This document shows, in pieces, positions 24,105 to 34,302 of a DNA stretch of 64,000 bases (its first letter is position 1; the number at the start of each line of letters is the position of its first letter). This DNA comes from Breviolum minutum Mf 1.05b.01 (Eukaryota > Sar > Dinophyceae > Suessiales > Symbiodiniaceae), in the NCBI GenBank assembly GCA_000507305.1, contig DF239936.1:1-64000 (forward strand). Direction: 5' to 3'. Under the pieces are notes generated by a model. It made no database searches, was not told where the DNA came from, and saw only the letters and a program-made list of their open reading frames with translations. The translations under genes and the position numbers were made by a program.

Positions 24105-24130
24105 CTGAAAAAAATACGAAAAGACCTTTG

Positions 24131-24235
24131 CCAGGTGATTCAAAGTGACCTTTTGATTCACCAAATCAAGGTCACTTAAGCCGCAAAAAGGTCACTTAAG
24201 GGTCCAAACGAGGTCACTTTGAAGAACATTAAGCT
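24131..24235 (+). mobile_element. Introner-like element B4
   Basis: Begins GCCAG|GTGATTCAAAGTG and contains repeated GGTCACTTAAG blocks. The right end differs from the GAATTGCCAG type. Confidence 0.6.
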
Positions 24236-24729
24236 GGTGAGCAATTCTTAGCTGCATATAGACAGGGGTATAGGGTTACCCAACCATTTCCCATATGAAG
24301 GGATGTAACCCAACAAAACCCTGGACCTATGCGCAGCTGAGAATTCAGAAACATCTCGAACATCACAAAGAAAACATGTACACTTACCTTGGATTTGCTT
24401 AACACAACTACAAAATATTACCCAAAATGGTGGCTTTTTCATGCTGATTTACCACAATAGAATGTACAAAAATAGCTTACACAAACAAGAGTTACTTTGC
24501 AGCCATCACCTTTTGACTAGTCACTTTATTTTCAAACCACTATTGGGCAAGTGTTATCAAGTTTTCATCCGGTTTCTTTCAAAACGTACAAGTTTTGTTG
24601 AGAAAACCGCATCACATCTTCAGCAAACAACAAAAACATTCACTTCATTTGAAACACACCTTCCTGAAAAACCATCCGGATGTACCGTGTTCCTAAAAAC
24701 GGCTCCCCGAAACCTCTGGTGGTGGTGGC

Positions 24730-24835
24730 CCAGGCTGATCCTGCTGGCAATGGTGAGTTCACGTGACCCGAAATCAAAGGCAGGCTGTTGGTGACCTCCA
24801 ATGTTTGGGGATGAAGAAAACCTTCACGGCTTGAA
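24730..24835. mobile_element. Introner-like element B5
   Basis: Contains CTGGCAATGGTGAGTTCACG and GGTGACCTCCAATGTTTGG, matching B3 in order. It adjoins an open plus frame at 24480-24750. Confidence 0.55.
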
Positions 24836-24998
24836 TTAGTTGGGAGGCAGAAAAAAAAGAATTGGATACCAACAAATGGGGGGACAAAACAACTTGGTGT
24901 TCTCTTAAAGACAAATGAGTAGCTTCATCCAAAAAGATCCCTGCTGAAAGAAACCCCTTTCAAGTCGACCTGGGTAAAATGAGGTTTTTCGTTGCCAG

Positions 24999-25502
24999 GT
25001 AATTACACTTCTATAGATGTTTCTGCAGTTTCACCAAATTTTCAGAATCTCGGTCAGTATCCCAAGCAGAAAAGAAACCTTGCTCTGTTCAGACGGGATT
25101 GGAATTCCCAAACATGTTCTAAGGGGTTGCACTTCACAAGAAAAACACCCTGCATTTTGTCATACTTTGTCCAAACCAATCTCATTGAAAAGATTCTCGA
25201 AGAAAAAACGTGTTTTTTCATTAAATTGAATTACGGTCCCAGCTTCTTCAAAGTCTGACCTGGTTTGATTCCCCAAAGAGAGAAGGGTCACTTAAGCCCA
25301 GGCTTGTCGGTGGTGACTTGAAGAACTTGTGTAATTAGACTTTTTTGCAAACCTATTTTTCACCATTTTTCTCGGATTTTTCCGTTTCAAAAAACACTTT
25401 CTCCCCCCTCCAGGTTTGATACCTTCCACCCCCCTTCCACCCCAGTCCCAGGTGAACATCTCGGGAGCCAAGTTCATGTCCTGCCCGACCATCATCTCAC
25501 CG
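24999..25502 (+). CDS. Two phase-matched exons, unknown product
   Basis: Exon 24999-25252 follows a strong acceptor (TTTTTCGTTGCCAG), stays open for 84 codons (LGQYPKQKRNLALFRRDW, TNLIEKILEEKTCFF) and ends at TTCAAA|GTCTGA. Exon 25452-25502 (acceptor CCCAGTCCCAG, donor TCACCG|GTGTCT) continues in phase 0 with VNISGAKFMSCPTIISP. The intron between them holds a short B-family element. An upstream open stretch (24480-24750, VEKTASHLQQTTKTFTSF) may be another exon, but its phase does not match. The family is not recognised. Confidence 0.45.
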
Positions 25503-26575
25503 GTGTCTTTTTTTTTTGGGAGGGTGAAATTCATGGAAAATCCAATGAAATTCAAGTGAAATTACACCAAGGGGATCTTACACCTGTGTTTTTTTGGGGT
25601 GAAATTGATGGAAATGCTTTAGGAATCCTAGGGGGGGAAATGTTTATTTGAAGATGAACGACGAATTAGAGTAAGCTCCACACTTTGTTGCAATGAAACA
25701 ATTTGGTTGATTAATGGGTGTGTGATTTCTTTTTTCCAACTGCCATACCCCACCACCATTAAAAGAAATGATGGTTCCTTTTGGATGATAATAAACCCCT
25801 ATACAAATAATGGTGGTTCGGAAACCAACCTATAAAAAATTGCGGTTGGACTTCCAGGGATACCCTACAGTACATCACTTAGCTTCAAAACCGTGAAGGA
25901 TGAAACATGGAAGATGAGATTGTCGTTTTCGCCTTTTCTTTTTGTCTCCTCAGTTGGCTCATAGATTCCATTGCATGTGTTGAGCCATTGATTTGATACC
26001 GGATGGATAATTTTCAGCTAACAACACAAAGAAGAATAGAAACATCTACACCCCCGAAGTTTAACATTTTTGCTCGTAAAATGGATGGCTTGGAAGACAA
26101 GCCTTTCCTATCAGGGCCCAATAACTTTTCAGGGGGCTATATATGTTACATGTCTGGGGTGTAGGAAAATGTGCAGATTCGTTGAATGTGGCTTGAAAGA
26201 AATCAATATGACTCCGAGATGCTTCATGTACCTTACATTTGGCTTAGATGTCTGGGATTAATGTAGGTAAAAAATTCCAGTCCCTATGGAGCATGACGAG
26301 TGATTCATCAATTTGATCCATTCAAGCCTAAAAGACAGCAAAAATCTTTAAAATGATACTCCAGGAACCAGTTTAGGTGCAGATGATCACCATTTTGGGG
26401 TTTCAGTATATCTTCTCAATGGACATTTGGGGTGGCCCACGATTTTGGGATAACCTCCCAATTGATCCATTTCACATATGTTAAAACCAAAGGTGAAGAT
26501 CGTGAATTCACGTGTCCTCAGGAAGGCTAGCCACCTGATTACTCCTTGGTGTCAGATCGTTCATGTGACCACAAG

Positions 26576-26683
26576 AGAGAGATCCATGTCGTGTTTACAA
26601 TGACGAAAAACATGAAAGTGGAGGTCTTTTGGAAAGAGATGTCTCTGACACTGAGGAGAAACGAGACTCTAAAAAGATGGAAG
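26576..26683 (+). CDS. Exon-like segment, 35 codons
   Basis: Flanked by GACCACAAG and ATGGAAG|GTTTTTT, the frame reads DPCRVYNDEKHESGGLL, then RDVSDTEEKRDSKK. It is strongly charged and coding-like. An alternative plus frame is also open through the segment. Confidence 0.3.
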
Positions 26684-26917
26684 GTTTTTTGCACAAAGAT
26701 TGAATTGATCTGGAGAAAAACCCTAGGACGATCTCAATTTTAATGAGATGTTTCATATTACATTCCAACCGTGCTGTTCAAGTCATCATCACAAACAAGG
26801 ATTTTGGATGGTCTGTAGACAATCCTGGGAATGGAACCAAGTGTCAACCAGGCACATTCCCGTGTGCTTGTGTTCCACTGTCATACCACATATACTCTTC
26901 TGTATGTGGATCTTGAA

Positions 26918-27032
26918 ATACTGTTGATGGAACAATTCCTGCACCACCTCCCATCTATGGAGCCCTATGGAAAAACGGGATGATGATATTCTCCATATCA
27001 ACCGGTGCAGGATTCCTTCTATCAACAGTATG
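26918..27032. mobile_element. Introner-like element A3
   Basis: Arms ATACTGTTGATGGAA and TTCTATCAACAGTAT enclose the A-family arms TTCCTGCACCACC and GGTGCAGGATTCC. No exon was assigned next to it. Confidence 0.7.
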
Positions 27033-27085
27033 TCCCATGTGTTTACCACACAATTCAACGTTCAAAACCGTTATCACATCCCATT

Positions 27086-27197
27086 AAACTGGTTGGTTCA
27101 TAGTGATCCTTATCATGGAATACTATAATCCCCTTATAACTGGGTGGTTCATCATCCACTATATAAACTACAAACAGCGAGGGTCAACTGGTCACTG
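27086..27197. mobile_element. I-family element, copy 2
   Basis: Matches copy 1 at both ends (GATCCTTAT, GGGTCAACTGGTCACTG) and has an additional arm ACTGGGTGGTTCATCATCC shared with 33710-33735. Confidence 0.65.
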
Positions 27198-27544
27198 AAT
27201 CCATGTTGAGTTCGATTATTTTGAGCACCTATAGAAGGGCCCCGAGCCGATCGTTAGGAAAGTAGGGGCCCGAAATAACTCCATTTAAACCTAATTATCT
27301 TCGGCCGTTTATAGGTGTTCTAACTACATAAGATCTAAACCTTCCCTAGAACTAACATCCAGTAGGACCTGAAAATAGGCGAAGGGCCCCAAAGGGAAAA
27401 GGCTTGTCTTCCAACCATCCATTTTCATATGCTTTTGCTGTTAGTTTCGGGGAGGATGAATAAAATCAACTTGGAAAAGGGATGATCATCTTGAACTCAG
27501 AAGTAAACAACAAAAGAAATGGAAACAGAAAAAAATACACAAAA

Positions 27545-27660
27545 AACATGACCTGTTATAATGAATGCACAACGAATCTTCAATGCTCTCATTTTCTCAA
27601 ACACCGCCGCATCCACTGCAGCACACCAATCGGAGCATGATTCCTCCAAAAATCGCTCCC
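27545..27660 (-). CDS. Exon-like segment, strand uncertain
   Basis: On the minus strand the frame reads RFLEESCSDWCAAVDAAV, then FEKMRALKIRCAFIIT, and ends at AACAG|GTCATG, a good donor. On the plus strand an ATG at 27564 gives a 37-residue ORF. The minus reading has the better splice signals. Confidence 0.28.
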
Positions 27661-27807
27661 AAATGAAGGGATTTTAGGGTCTCTGGCTCCCAAATGAAAG
27701 AAACAACCACAAATTACCCCTCCAGAAAAATAACATGGAATATCATGGAATATTTGCCCATTTTTCAATAGGATACATACATCTCGAAATCAGATGCATT
27801 TCCATTG

Positions 27808-28150
27808 TCATGTTAATTTTTCAGGGGGGATAAAAATTGATGACGCCAAGCATCTCTTTTTCCTTGAAAAGACCATGAAGCTCCTGTTTTTGCAAGCAGC
27901 AAGGGGATGTTGCCCACAAGAACAATGGCTTCTGTGTGAAAAGTGGAAAACTTGATTCTGCCTGGCAATTCTGCACCTTTTTGGAATGGTAAACAGGTCA
28001 TCCTTTCGAAGGCTGTTTGTGACCTCCAAATAGGGGATGAGAAAACTTGACTTTGAATCACCTGGCCCATTTTTTGAACAAGATTTGGTCAGATTTTTGT
28101 TTGGCCGAGTTTTTTGAGGATAGATTCTGGTGTTCGTTTTCTCTTGAGGT
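27808..28150 (-). CDS. Two exons spliced across introner B7
   Basis: Upstream of the B7 element the minus strand reads ENEHQNLSSKNSAKQKSD, then QILFKKWA, ending CCAG at 28062. After the element, from 27961, the frame continues in phase with QNQVFHFSHRSHCSCG and ends IFIPPEKLT at a TGA at 27808. The element (28061-27962) has GTGATTC at its donor side and GCAGAATTGCCAG at its acceptor side. A competing model (28714-28089) reads the upstream part in another frame to a stop; an extra 43-base intron would reconcile the two. The segment after B7 is also open in a second frame. Confidence 0.32.
27962..28061 (-). mobile_element. Introner B7 acting as a 100-base intron
   Basis: On the minus strand it starts GTGATTCAAAGTCAAG and ends GCAGAATTGCCAG. 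Flanking frames agree in phase (see 27808-28150). Confidence 0.65.
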
Positions 28151-28714
28151 TTTGAATAGTCTCAAACAATGCGATTCGATGTAACATTCCATGTTCCAAC
28201 GGTAAATCGACATTTCCTCTGAAAGGAACTACCAATGCTGGTTGAAACGAGCTTGTTTGGTCATTTTGTCCACAAGAAACAATATAAAAATTTCTGCAGG
28301 ATCCCAAATCTCACCCCAACAAAATCATCTCTGATCAAACTCCCGTAGGTGTGAAGAAACATTTTAGAGGCAACTGGCCCCAAAAATCGGATAGGTAACG
28401 CATGTGAAAATCAGAATGCACAAATGGAAAAAAAACCCGACAGGTGTGACATTCCCGAAAATTTAACACCTCGTTTTCAAATTGACCTGGAGCCCAAGGT
28501 CTTTTTCTCCCTCACCTTTACCCCCAATCTCAGCTGGACCCATCAACCAAAATCATGGCCAATCAACCAAAACCCTCCAACGTACCCCCCCTCAGAAATA
28601 AGGGTTTAATAAAGCCTTTTCAAGGGAAACCAATGGTTGACCCAACACAGAAACACCCACCAACAAAAACTCCACCTGTTCCTTCTTCTTGCGCATATGC
28701 CTCGTCACCTGGAT
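28089..28714 (-). CDS. Three-exon 3' part of a gene, unknown product
   Basis: Exons on the minus strand are 28714-28631 (acceptor CAAACAGCAG; VTRHMRKKKEQVEFLLVG), 28528-28470 (IGGKGEGEKDLGLQV) and 28293-28089 (acceptor GGGATCCTGCAG; NFYIVSCGQNDQTSSF, later KRKRTPESILKKLGQ). Phases 0, 0 and 2 agree across both introns and the frame ends at TGA. The product is lysine-rich at both ends and has no recognised domain. The first donor adjoins a partial K-family element. The 5' end is not identified; 28942-28715 contains no clear exon. Confidence 0.42.
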
Positions 28715-29276
28715 CTGCTGTTTGAAAACGAAAATTGGTCGGCTTAGGCCTATGTTCCAGGAGTTATATCTGTTATATGTTCGCTTATTTAGAGGGTGCA
28801 ATAGTATGTGGTATATACACGTGAAGTTCAAGAACACTGCCTTGTTGCTGGAATTTTCATGGCAACAATGTGTGGGTATATTTACCCCATCACTAAGCAC
28901 AGCCCAAATACTATGGGTTATCAAGGGGACCCTAACCCACAACTAGATTTTTCCAGAGATTCAGCTTCCATTCTCAACATCTTTCCCCCGGTTGAAAAAA
29001 CACACACCCGGCCAGGCCTTCCATGCACAGCACAGTCCAGCCTTAGTCGGTGAGAGTTTGTGACACTGAAAGGATCCTCATCGCAACAAGCAAATTACAG
29101 TGTAGCTTCCAATATGATGGCAACAGGTAAAAGGACATAATATAAATAAATACAGATCTGTCTGCACATATGTATATACAACATCTCATCAACCTCGAAC
29201 TTTCTGAAATCAAACAATCTTTGGGACTACGGTGCCCTTTTGGAGGAAATCTCTGTTGGTGACGTTTATCCAAAAT

Positions 29277-29686
29277 TCACCCATGAAACACTCGACCTTG
29301 GAATGCTGTACTATCAACCACCACACCCTGGTTTGAACACCTAGACTTTAAGATCACCTTCTGTTTTCCCAAAAGATTGTTCTGCCACAACCAACCAACA
29401 AAAACACCATCCCACCAAAAACCAACCACGGAAAAAAACAGCTCTCTTCACTAGGACTTCACCAAGCCTTCCCCCCCAAAAAAAAACACCCAAAATTCTC
29501 ATCCACGCCGTTGGTTTCTTCGGCCACCTCAAGCAACCAAGAAACAATAAAGGCACCCAATGCACCAGCCAAGAGTGCCACAATCAATGCTGTAGTATCT
29601 TGATTCTCCAAGGCATCCACCTCTTTTGTAGGAAGATGTCTGATTGAGAGCAACGGGTTCCCTAGCATGACATTTCCATTTCTCAT
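29277..29686 (-). CDS. Small two-helix membrane protein
   Basis: Three minus-strand exons, 29686-29490, 29456-29358 and 29310-29277, are joined in phase by GT-AG introns of 33 and 47 bases. They run from an ATG at 29686 to a TGA, giving about 108 residues. Two hydrophobic stretches look like transmembrane helices: TALIVALLAGALGAFIVSW (about residues 32-50) and FFPWLVFGGMVFLLVGC (about residues 71-87). The segment before the first helix (LPTKEVDALENQD) is polar. No named family was recognised. The introns are unusually short, so direct readthrough alternatives should be considered. An acceptor-like CATGAG precedes the ATG, so an upstream exon is possible. Confidence 0.5.
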
Positions 29687-29806
29687 GATTGGTTCATAGG
29701 AATCCCTTATAATGGCCTATCATAAAACCTTGAAAAAAGATGAGTAGTATGAATATTCTATGAACATGTTCAATTTTGGTGGGAATCTAAGGTAATCCTC
29801 CCCCAA

Positions 29807-29933
29807 TGTCAATGGATTATTCGGGTTCTCGTGATAGGTGGTAGGGATTGCATAACCACCTAGAAGGCGAGATATGCCTAGTAATTATATACTACCTACC
29901 ACATGTCACCAGAACCAGAATAATCCATTGACA
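29807..29933. mobile_element. M element, long terminal arms
   Basis: TGTCAATGGATTATTCGGG and CAGAATAATCCATTGACA, continued inward by TTCTCGTGATAGGTGGTAG and CTACCTACCACATGTCACC. Arms exceed 40 bases. A related, decayed sequence lies near 44365-44420. Confidence 0.8.
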
Positions 29934-30023
29934 AGGCCACCCGCTTCAAGGAAATAAGGCCTTACTAAAAGATCTTATAAACAATAGCGAATTCAAGGAA
30001 TGGTAAATATTGCTAAAGAAATT

Positions 30024-30141
30024 CAGGTACCTGAACTGGAGGTACTCGCCTATATCGGCTTTGTGTAAGGCTTATGTAACGGAAACCCCACCCCCAAAAT
30101 GGCCTTATAAGGTTTAGTACCTGCATTTTGGGTACCTGAAA
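30024..30141. mobile_element. J-family element, copy 1
   Basis: CAGGTACCTGAACTGGAGG and CATTTTGGGTACCTGAAAC termini. The interior matches J2, for example CTATAT, AAGGCTTA and CCTTATAA. Confidence 0.75.
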
Positions 30142-30540
30142 CGTTGGTGGTTTGGTACCCCTTCGTAACAATCCCTTTCATAAGGGGGTCCCAAATTTCC
30201 AAACCACAGGAATCCACCTGTGGTCCTTGAGATTTGTGAAAATCTATGAATCCTGGCACCACCCGTGGTAGGGATACAGGGGTTTATAAGCCATAAAAAC
30301 CACAGGAACCACTGATTGCATACTGACACGAACCACCTCAATCCTATGGGATGATCATGGCATCTCATGTCAGGGATGCAGGGATGCAGACATGCAACAA
30401 ATTCGTTGAAGTTGGCTCCAAAACACGAGCTTCTTGAAATGCTTGATGACTTATTTTAGGACTTGAGCTGGCTTAAAGAAGATACAGTACCAGTGCAACA
30501 CCACAGAATTTTAGGACCATGTTTTAATTTCGAATCTAAC

Positions 30541-30640
30541 CCCAAATGCCCCCATGTAAGGAATGTTTTCCTACATTTTACCCATAAATCTAAGCCATTC
30601 ATGTTAGGTAAATATTCCAGTCCCGTTATGGCGCATTCCG
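30541..30640. mobile_element. Introner-like element F2
   Basis: Right end TAGGTAAATATTCCAGTCCC, left end a diverged AAGGAATGTTTTCCTAC. The minus exon 30760-30630 runs up to its GGGACTG|GAATATT end. Confidence 0.6.
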
Positions 30641-30760
30641 GAACTCTTTGGAGATCCAAGCTAGTTTTTTCGCCGTTCTTCAAGCCCCTTGGAGGTGGAT
30701 ACGAGTCACGACTTGAAGGTTTCCAACCCAAAAGACCCAACCACACTTCAAAGACCTAAC
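30630..30760 (-). CDS. Exon-like segment ending at introner F2
   Basis: After a CATGTTAG acceptor the minus frame reads VFEVWLGLLGWKPSSRD, then PPPRGLKNGEKTSLDLQR, and reaches CGGGACTG|GAATATTTACC, the same GA-type junction used by the F element inside the 30927-31844 gene. It could be a downstream exon of that gene, but the phase from 30824 does not fit the simplest join. Confidence 0.33.
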
Positions 30761-30926
30761 ATGAAGCACAAAAAGGAGAACCAACAACAGCTGCACACCC
30801 TGAAATTTTAACGCATTGAATACCAAAAAATGATGGGCTCTTGGAAAGATCTGTATCTCCTTGAAGGTGGAAAAAGGAGTTCCCTTCATTTTGATTGAAG
30901 AGATTATTTGGCCTACTTAGGTTCAC

Positions 30927-31844
30927 AGGGTTGTGGCAAGTTTCCAAATGTATCTATTCATCCAATCCCGCAGGGAAGGCCTCTCCAGCAGTGATGTTTG
31001 GATCCTGTAGAGTTCATGGAAGAATGGGCTGACCCATGACCCAAATGCGCCGAATGGGACTGGTATATTTACTTACATTGATCCCATAGATTTTTTCTTC
31101 AAATGTAGGTAAATATTCCAGTCCCATGGAGCATCTGGGTCATGAAAATGCCATGATTTCTACTTATTGGGTGGACTTTTCGAATTTTGGTTGGGAAATT
31201 TTGGTATGCATCTTCGACAATGTCTCAAAATTTGGGGCACCAAAGAAATCACCCTATTCAAATTATGAGTGCATTAAAATGCACCCTCATTCACTGAAGG
31301 TTTGTGTCTACGGATTACATGGAACAAACGCCTGTTTCATGACACACCCGAGGAGGTTTTCTTCGTAAGTTGACGTTGCAGTGACGAACTTTGGCTAGGA
31401 ACCATGTCTCAAAATTAGGTACCCCCCAAAAAAATCACCGAAAATAGTCGGGGCTTTACCAGGAAATACCTTTCCTGGTCCCATGATCATGGAAGTTAAA
31501 AATGGATCCCCCCCAACAGCAGTTACCTTGTCAATATAGCGATGTTCCGCTTCCGAAAAATTGGAGAAAGAGTATAAAAAAGCTGGATATCTAGGGAATC
31601 CAAAAATCTCAGACAACATCTTAAAAACCAATGTGTATAGTCACCAAAGTGATTCAATCACACATCTTCGATGACAAAACAACCAGATCTTCACAGCCGG
31701 AAACTCCAAAAGACCACATCAGGCTCCTCTACCGCAACGTAATTCACGGCCACACGAGGCGTCTCAGGCAGCACGCAATGGGAGTCTTCTTTTGTGATGG
31801 GATGCTTCAAAAGTATTGGCTGTTTCGAAAACAAAAGGATGTGC
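30927..31844 (-). CDS. Five phase-matched exons, unknown protein
   Basis: Exons on the minus strand are 31844-31693, 31590-31527, 31394-31319, 31211-31119 and 31059-30927. Phases agree at all four joins and give about 150 stop-free codons. Joins 1 to 3 are GT-AG with good signals (for example GACAAG|GTAACT). The fourth intron (31118-31060, 59 bases) is exactly the body of an F-family inverted-repeat element and has GA at its start and AG at its end. Readable parts are PITKEDSHCVLPETPRVAV, FSNFSEAEHRYIDK, ATSTYEENLLGCVMKQ, KVHPISRNHGIFMTQML and FGAFGSWVSPFFHELYR, then LLERPSLRDWMNRYIW. It looks like a conserved globular protein, but I do not recognise the family. A further short exon (30859-30824, acceptor CCACCTTCAAG) is likely; beyond it the model is unclear. 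The 5' end is upstream of 31844. Confidence 0.6.
31055..31125 (-). mobile_element. Introner F1 acting as a 59-base GA-AG intron
   Basis: GGGACTGGTATATTTAC and GTAAATATTCCAGTCCC termini. On the minus strand GGGACTG|GAATATTTACC and AAATATACCAG|TCCC flank it, and the frame joins in phase. On the plus strand the ends would be GT and AG, but the left flank is closed by stops in the tested frames. Confidence 0.75.
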
Positions 31845-32376
31845 CTGGGTGATATCGAAATATTATACGCATAACCCAAATCTCTACAATAATTACTTTA
31901 AATCAATTTTTTTGAGGAATAGCACAGGAATTATGGGATTCCTAAGTAGTATTTGATTTTGTGATTTGATGGGTTTTATACCGACTCTTTGTTGGAATGA
32001 AAATGATCAATGTGATCATAACATATCAAAACCCTCGTCAATTTCGAAAAACGACATGGCCTGATACAAAACAGCGAAGAAATTTTAGCTCCCTTCACTT
32101 CTTTTTGCTGCAAGAAAAACTGAAAGATATGATGATGGGTGGCTTGCAATCAAAACAGCAAAGAAACAAACTCCTTCAAAAACGGGAAACAGCTCCAAGA
32201 CATGATGTGTCATGTTTTTTTCCATCAAAATGGGTCCACAAAGTTTCATCGTTTTTTCTTGCTTTATTTTGGCAAACGAAAAACACATCATGTACCCTCC
32301 CCCTAAAATAAATAGCGTAGATCATAGATCCTACTATCCACTCTCAAAAATCAGTTCTGCTGGCAGCGTGGCTATA

Positions 32377-32750
32377 TCATATTGCACACTGACCACTACA
32401 TCCAAGACCTGTTCTCGCATCCTTCTTATCATCCTCACTTCTGGTTCCATCTGCTTGGAACAGTTTCACCAAAGAAGCTGCAGAATACTTCGGCAGGGCA
32501 ATGATCTTCTTGTGACCATGTGCGAAACCATGACCTTGTGCCTCCAGTGGCATTAGCAACGCTTCCACGAAGTCCTATAAATAACCAGCTGTTTGATCGC
32601 CGCTCACCGACTTGGTCAAGGAACACCGTGAAACTTCTTCGCCTTTCTCCGCCATCCTGAGAATGACTTCGCCATTACCCACAACAGCTGAAAATTCCAA
32701 CGGGAAATCGTGACAACTAACGTCAAATATATCCTACTTGTGCAAAACTT
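32377..32750 (-). pseudogene. Protein fragment interrupted by an in-frame stop
   Basis: After a CACAAGTAG acceptor the minus strand reads DVSCHDFPLEFSAVVG, then GEVILRMAEKGEEVSR and SVSGDQTAGYL. It meets a TAG and continues in the same frame with DFVEALLMPLEAQGHGF, AHGHKKIIALPKYSAAS and KLFQADGTRSEDDKKDA. Continuity of composition on both sides of the TAG suggests one ancestral protein with a nonsense change, rather than an intron of 33 bases. The FAHGHKK motif reminds me of repeat-associated proteins seen in dinoflagellate genomes, but I cannot name the family. The C-terminal boundary is unknown. Confidence 0.4.
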
Positions 32751-32759
32751 ATCTGATAA

Positions 32760-34280
32760 ATCACCTCCAACAAATTATACCCTGCACTGATCCAAAGGAT
32801 CTCCCAAAAAAGATACTGAACACATCCCTAATCAACCCCTAATCATGTTATTGCACAGCGAATCCGTTGGATCCGTTTGATGCCAAGTGGGCTTCTTTGC
32901 AAGCTTCCGGGCCAATGCTGACAGCTAGAAACAAAACTACTGCACTTATCATCAGATGGGTTACCAACCTAACGAATATCAAGTTGGTAGCTTGTTGACC
33001 TTCAGCAAAAGGCACCAACTAGAAAGAAACCCCAAATTTGCAGCTCAGGCATTAAAAATTGGATGGTTTTCGTCCCCCTCATCCTTCCTTGTCTCGGCCG
33101 AAAAACAGTCTCCATGTTTCGAACATCGGAGCACCAACAAAAAGGGTGACTTGATGAGATTTGTTTAGTTTTTGAAAAGGGAACACCAACTCAAAATAGC
33201 AGTTGTTCATACCCATACCATCCTATCTCCCTCACCAAACTCAAGCCTCCAAAGCTGCCAACAAAATTCAAAGACTTTACTCTGCTGTTGGCTATTTTTT
33301 GGAGGAGGCGTCGTTTTAAGAATTGCGGACCCTTCCAAGAACCCCTAGCAGAAATGCTCCATTTGGGGCTAGGGGCACCTTGCTGGGTTTTAGTGAGCAC
33401 AAAACACCTTGGCTCGACACCATGCATCAAGAGACGTTCCATCCCTCTAAGTGGGGGATATTTCCTAATCAGCGAAACATAGCTTTCTTCCATGTGTCTT
33501 GGCGGTAGCCTACCCCGTACCCACAATGGTTTTTGGCACCTTACACATTTATCACCTCAATGATCCTCAAAAATAACCTTCCCAATTAGCCTTGCAGGTC
33601 CTGCTCTTACTTTACACAAATGTGCAGTGATCAAAAAGTCGTATGACATTCCTTGAAATCCTGATTTGCTGATAGGGATCCTTATTAAGGTATTATAAAC
33701 CTCACATAACTGGGTCGTTCATCATCCCCCAAAATAAGCCAATTCAAAACCTTCCATCTTAGCATCCCGTCCAAGGCACCTCGGTATGTTTCACCTGAAT
33801 ACCACTTTCCTTCACAGCCTGGCGTGGTTGATCGGTCGGGATGGCAGCAACGCCCTTTCCTTAGAAAGCTTATCCTTTAATGATGGTGATGGGTGATGTT
33901 TTGGTTGCACCAATAAAAAACTATAACAAGGCCGTATTTGACGTTTGAACACAAAAAATATAGAGTTCTGAAAATATTCAAACGATGGAATTTTATCCTC
34001 AGTTTTGAAGCGAGATTTTTTTTTCAAATTTGAGTGCGAAAATGTCAAAGCTATTCAATAATATATATCAACGATTTCATTTTGAGCAATGTCTCAATAC
34101 TGTTGGCGTCTTTCCAGCCATTCACGTCTGCCTACTAAACCTTTTCCTTTCAATAGAAATCTCTTTGGCGCTGCGGCTGCAAATTATGTCACTCCCACCT
34201 CCAAAACTTAAAAAAGTTCATTCATCCCCAAGCAAGTGGATTTAACTCCCTGAAGAAGGAACACGCTCATCCCACCCCCA
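32760..34280. other. No confident gene
   Basis: A possible minus frame (33526-33191, 111 codons) lacks clear splice sites. A partial I element is at 33659-33745. Nothing else was recognised. Confidence 0.4.
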
Positions 34281-34302
34281 AACAACTGGATCTGCAACAT
34301 GT

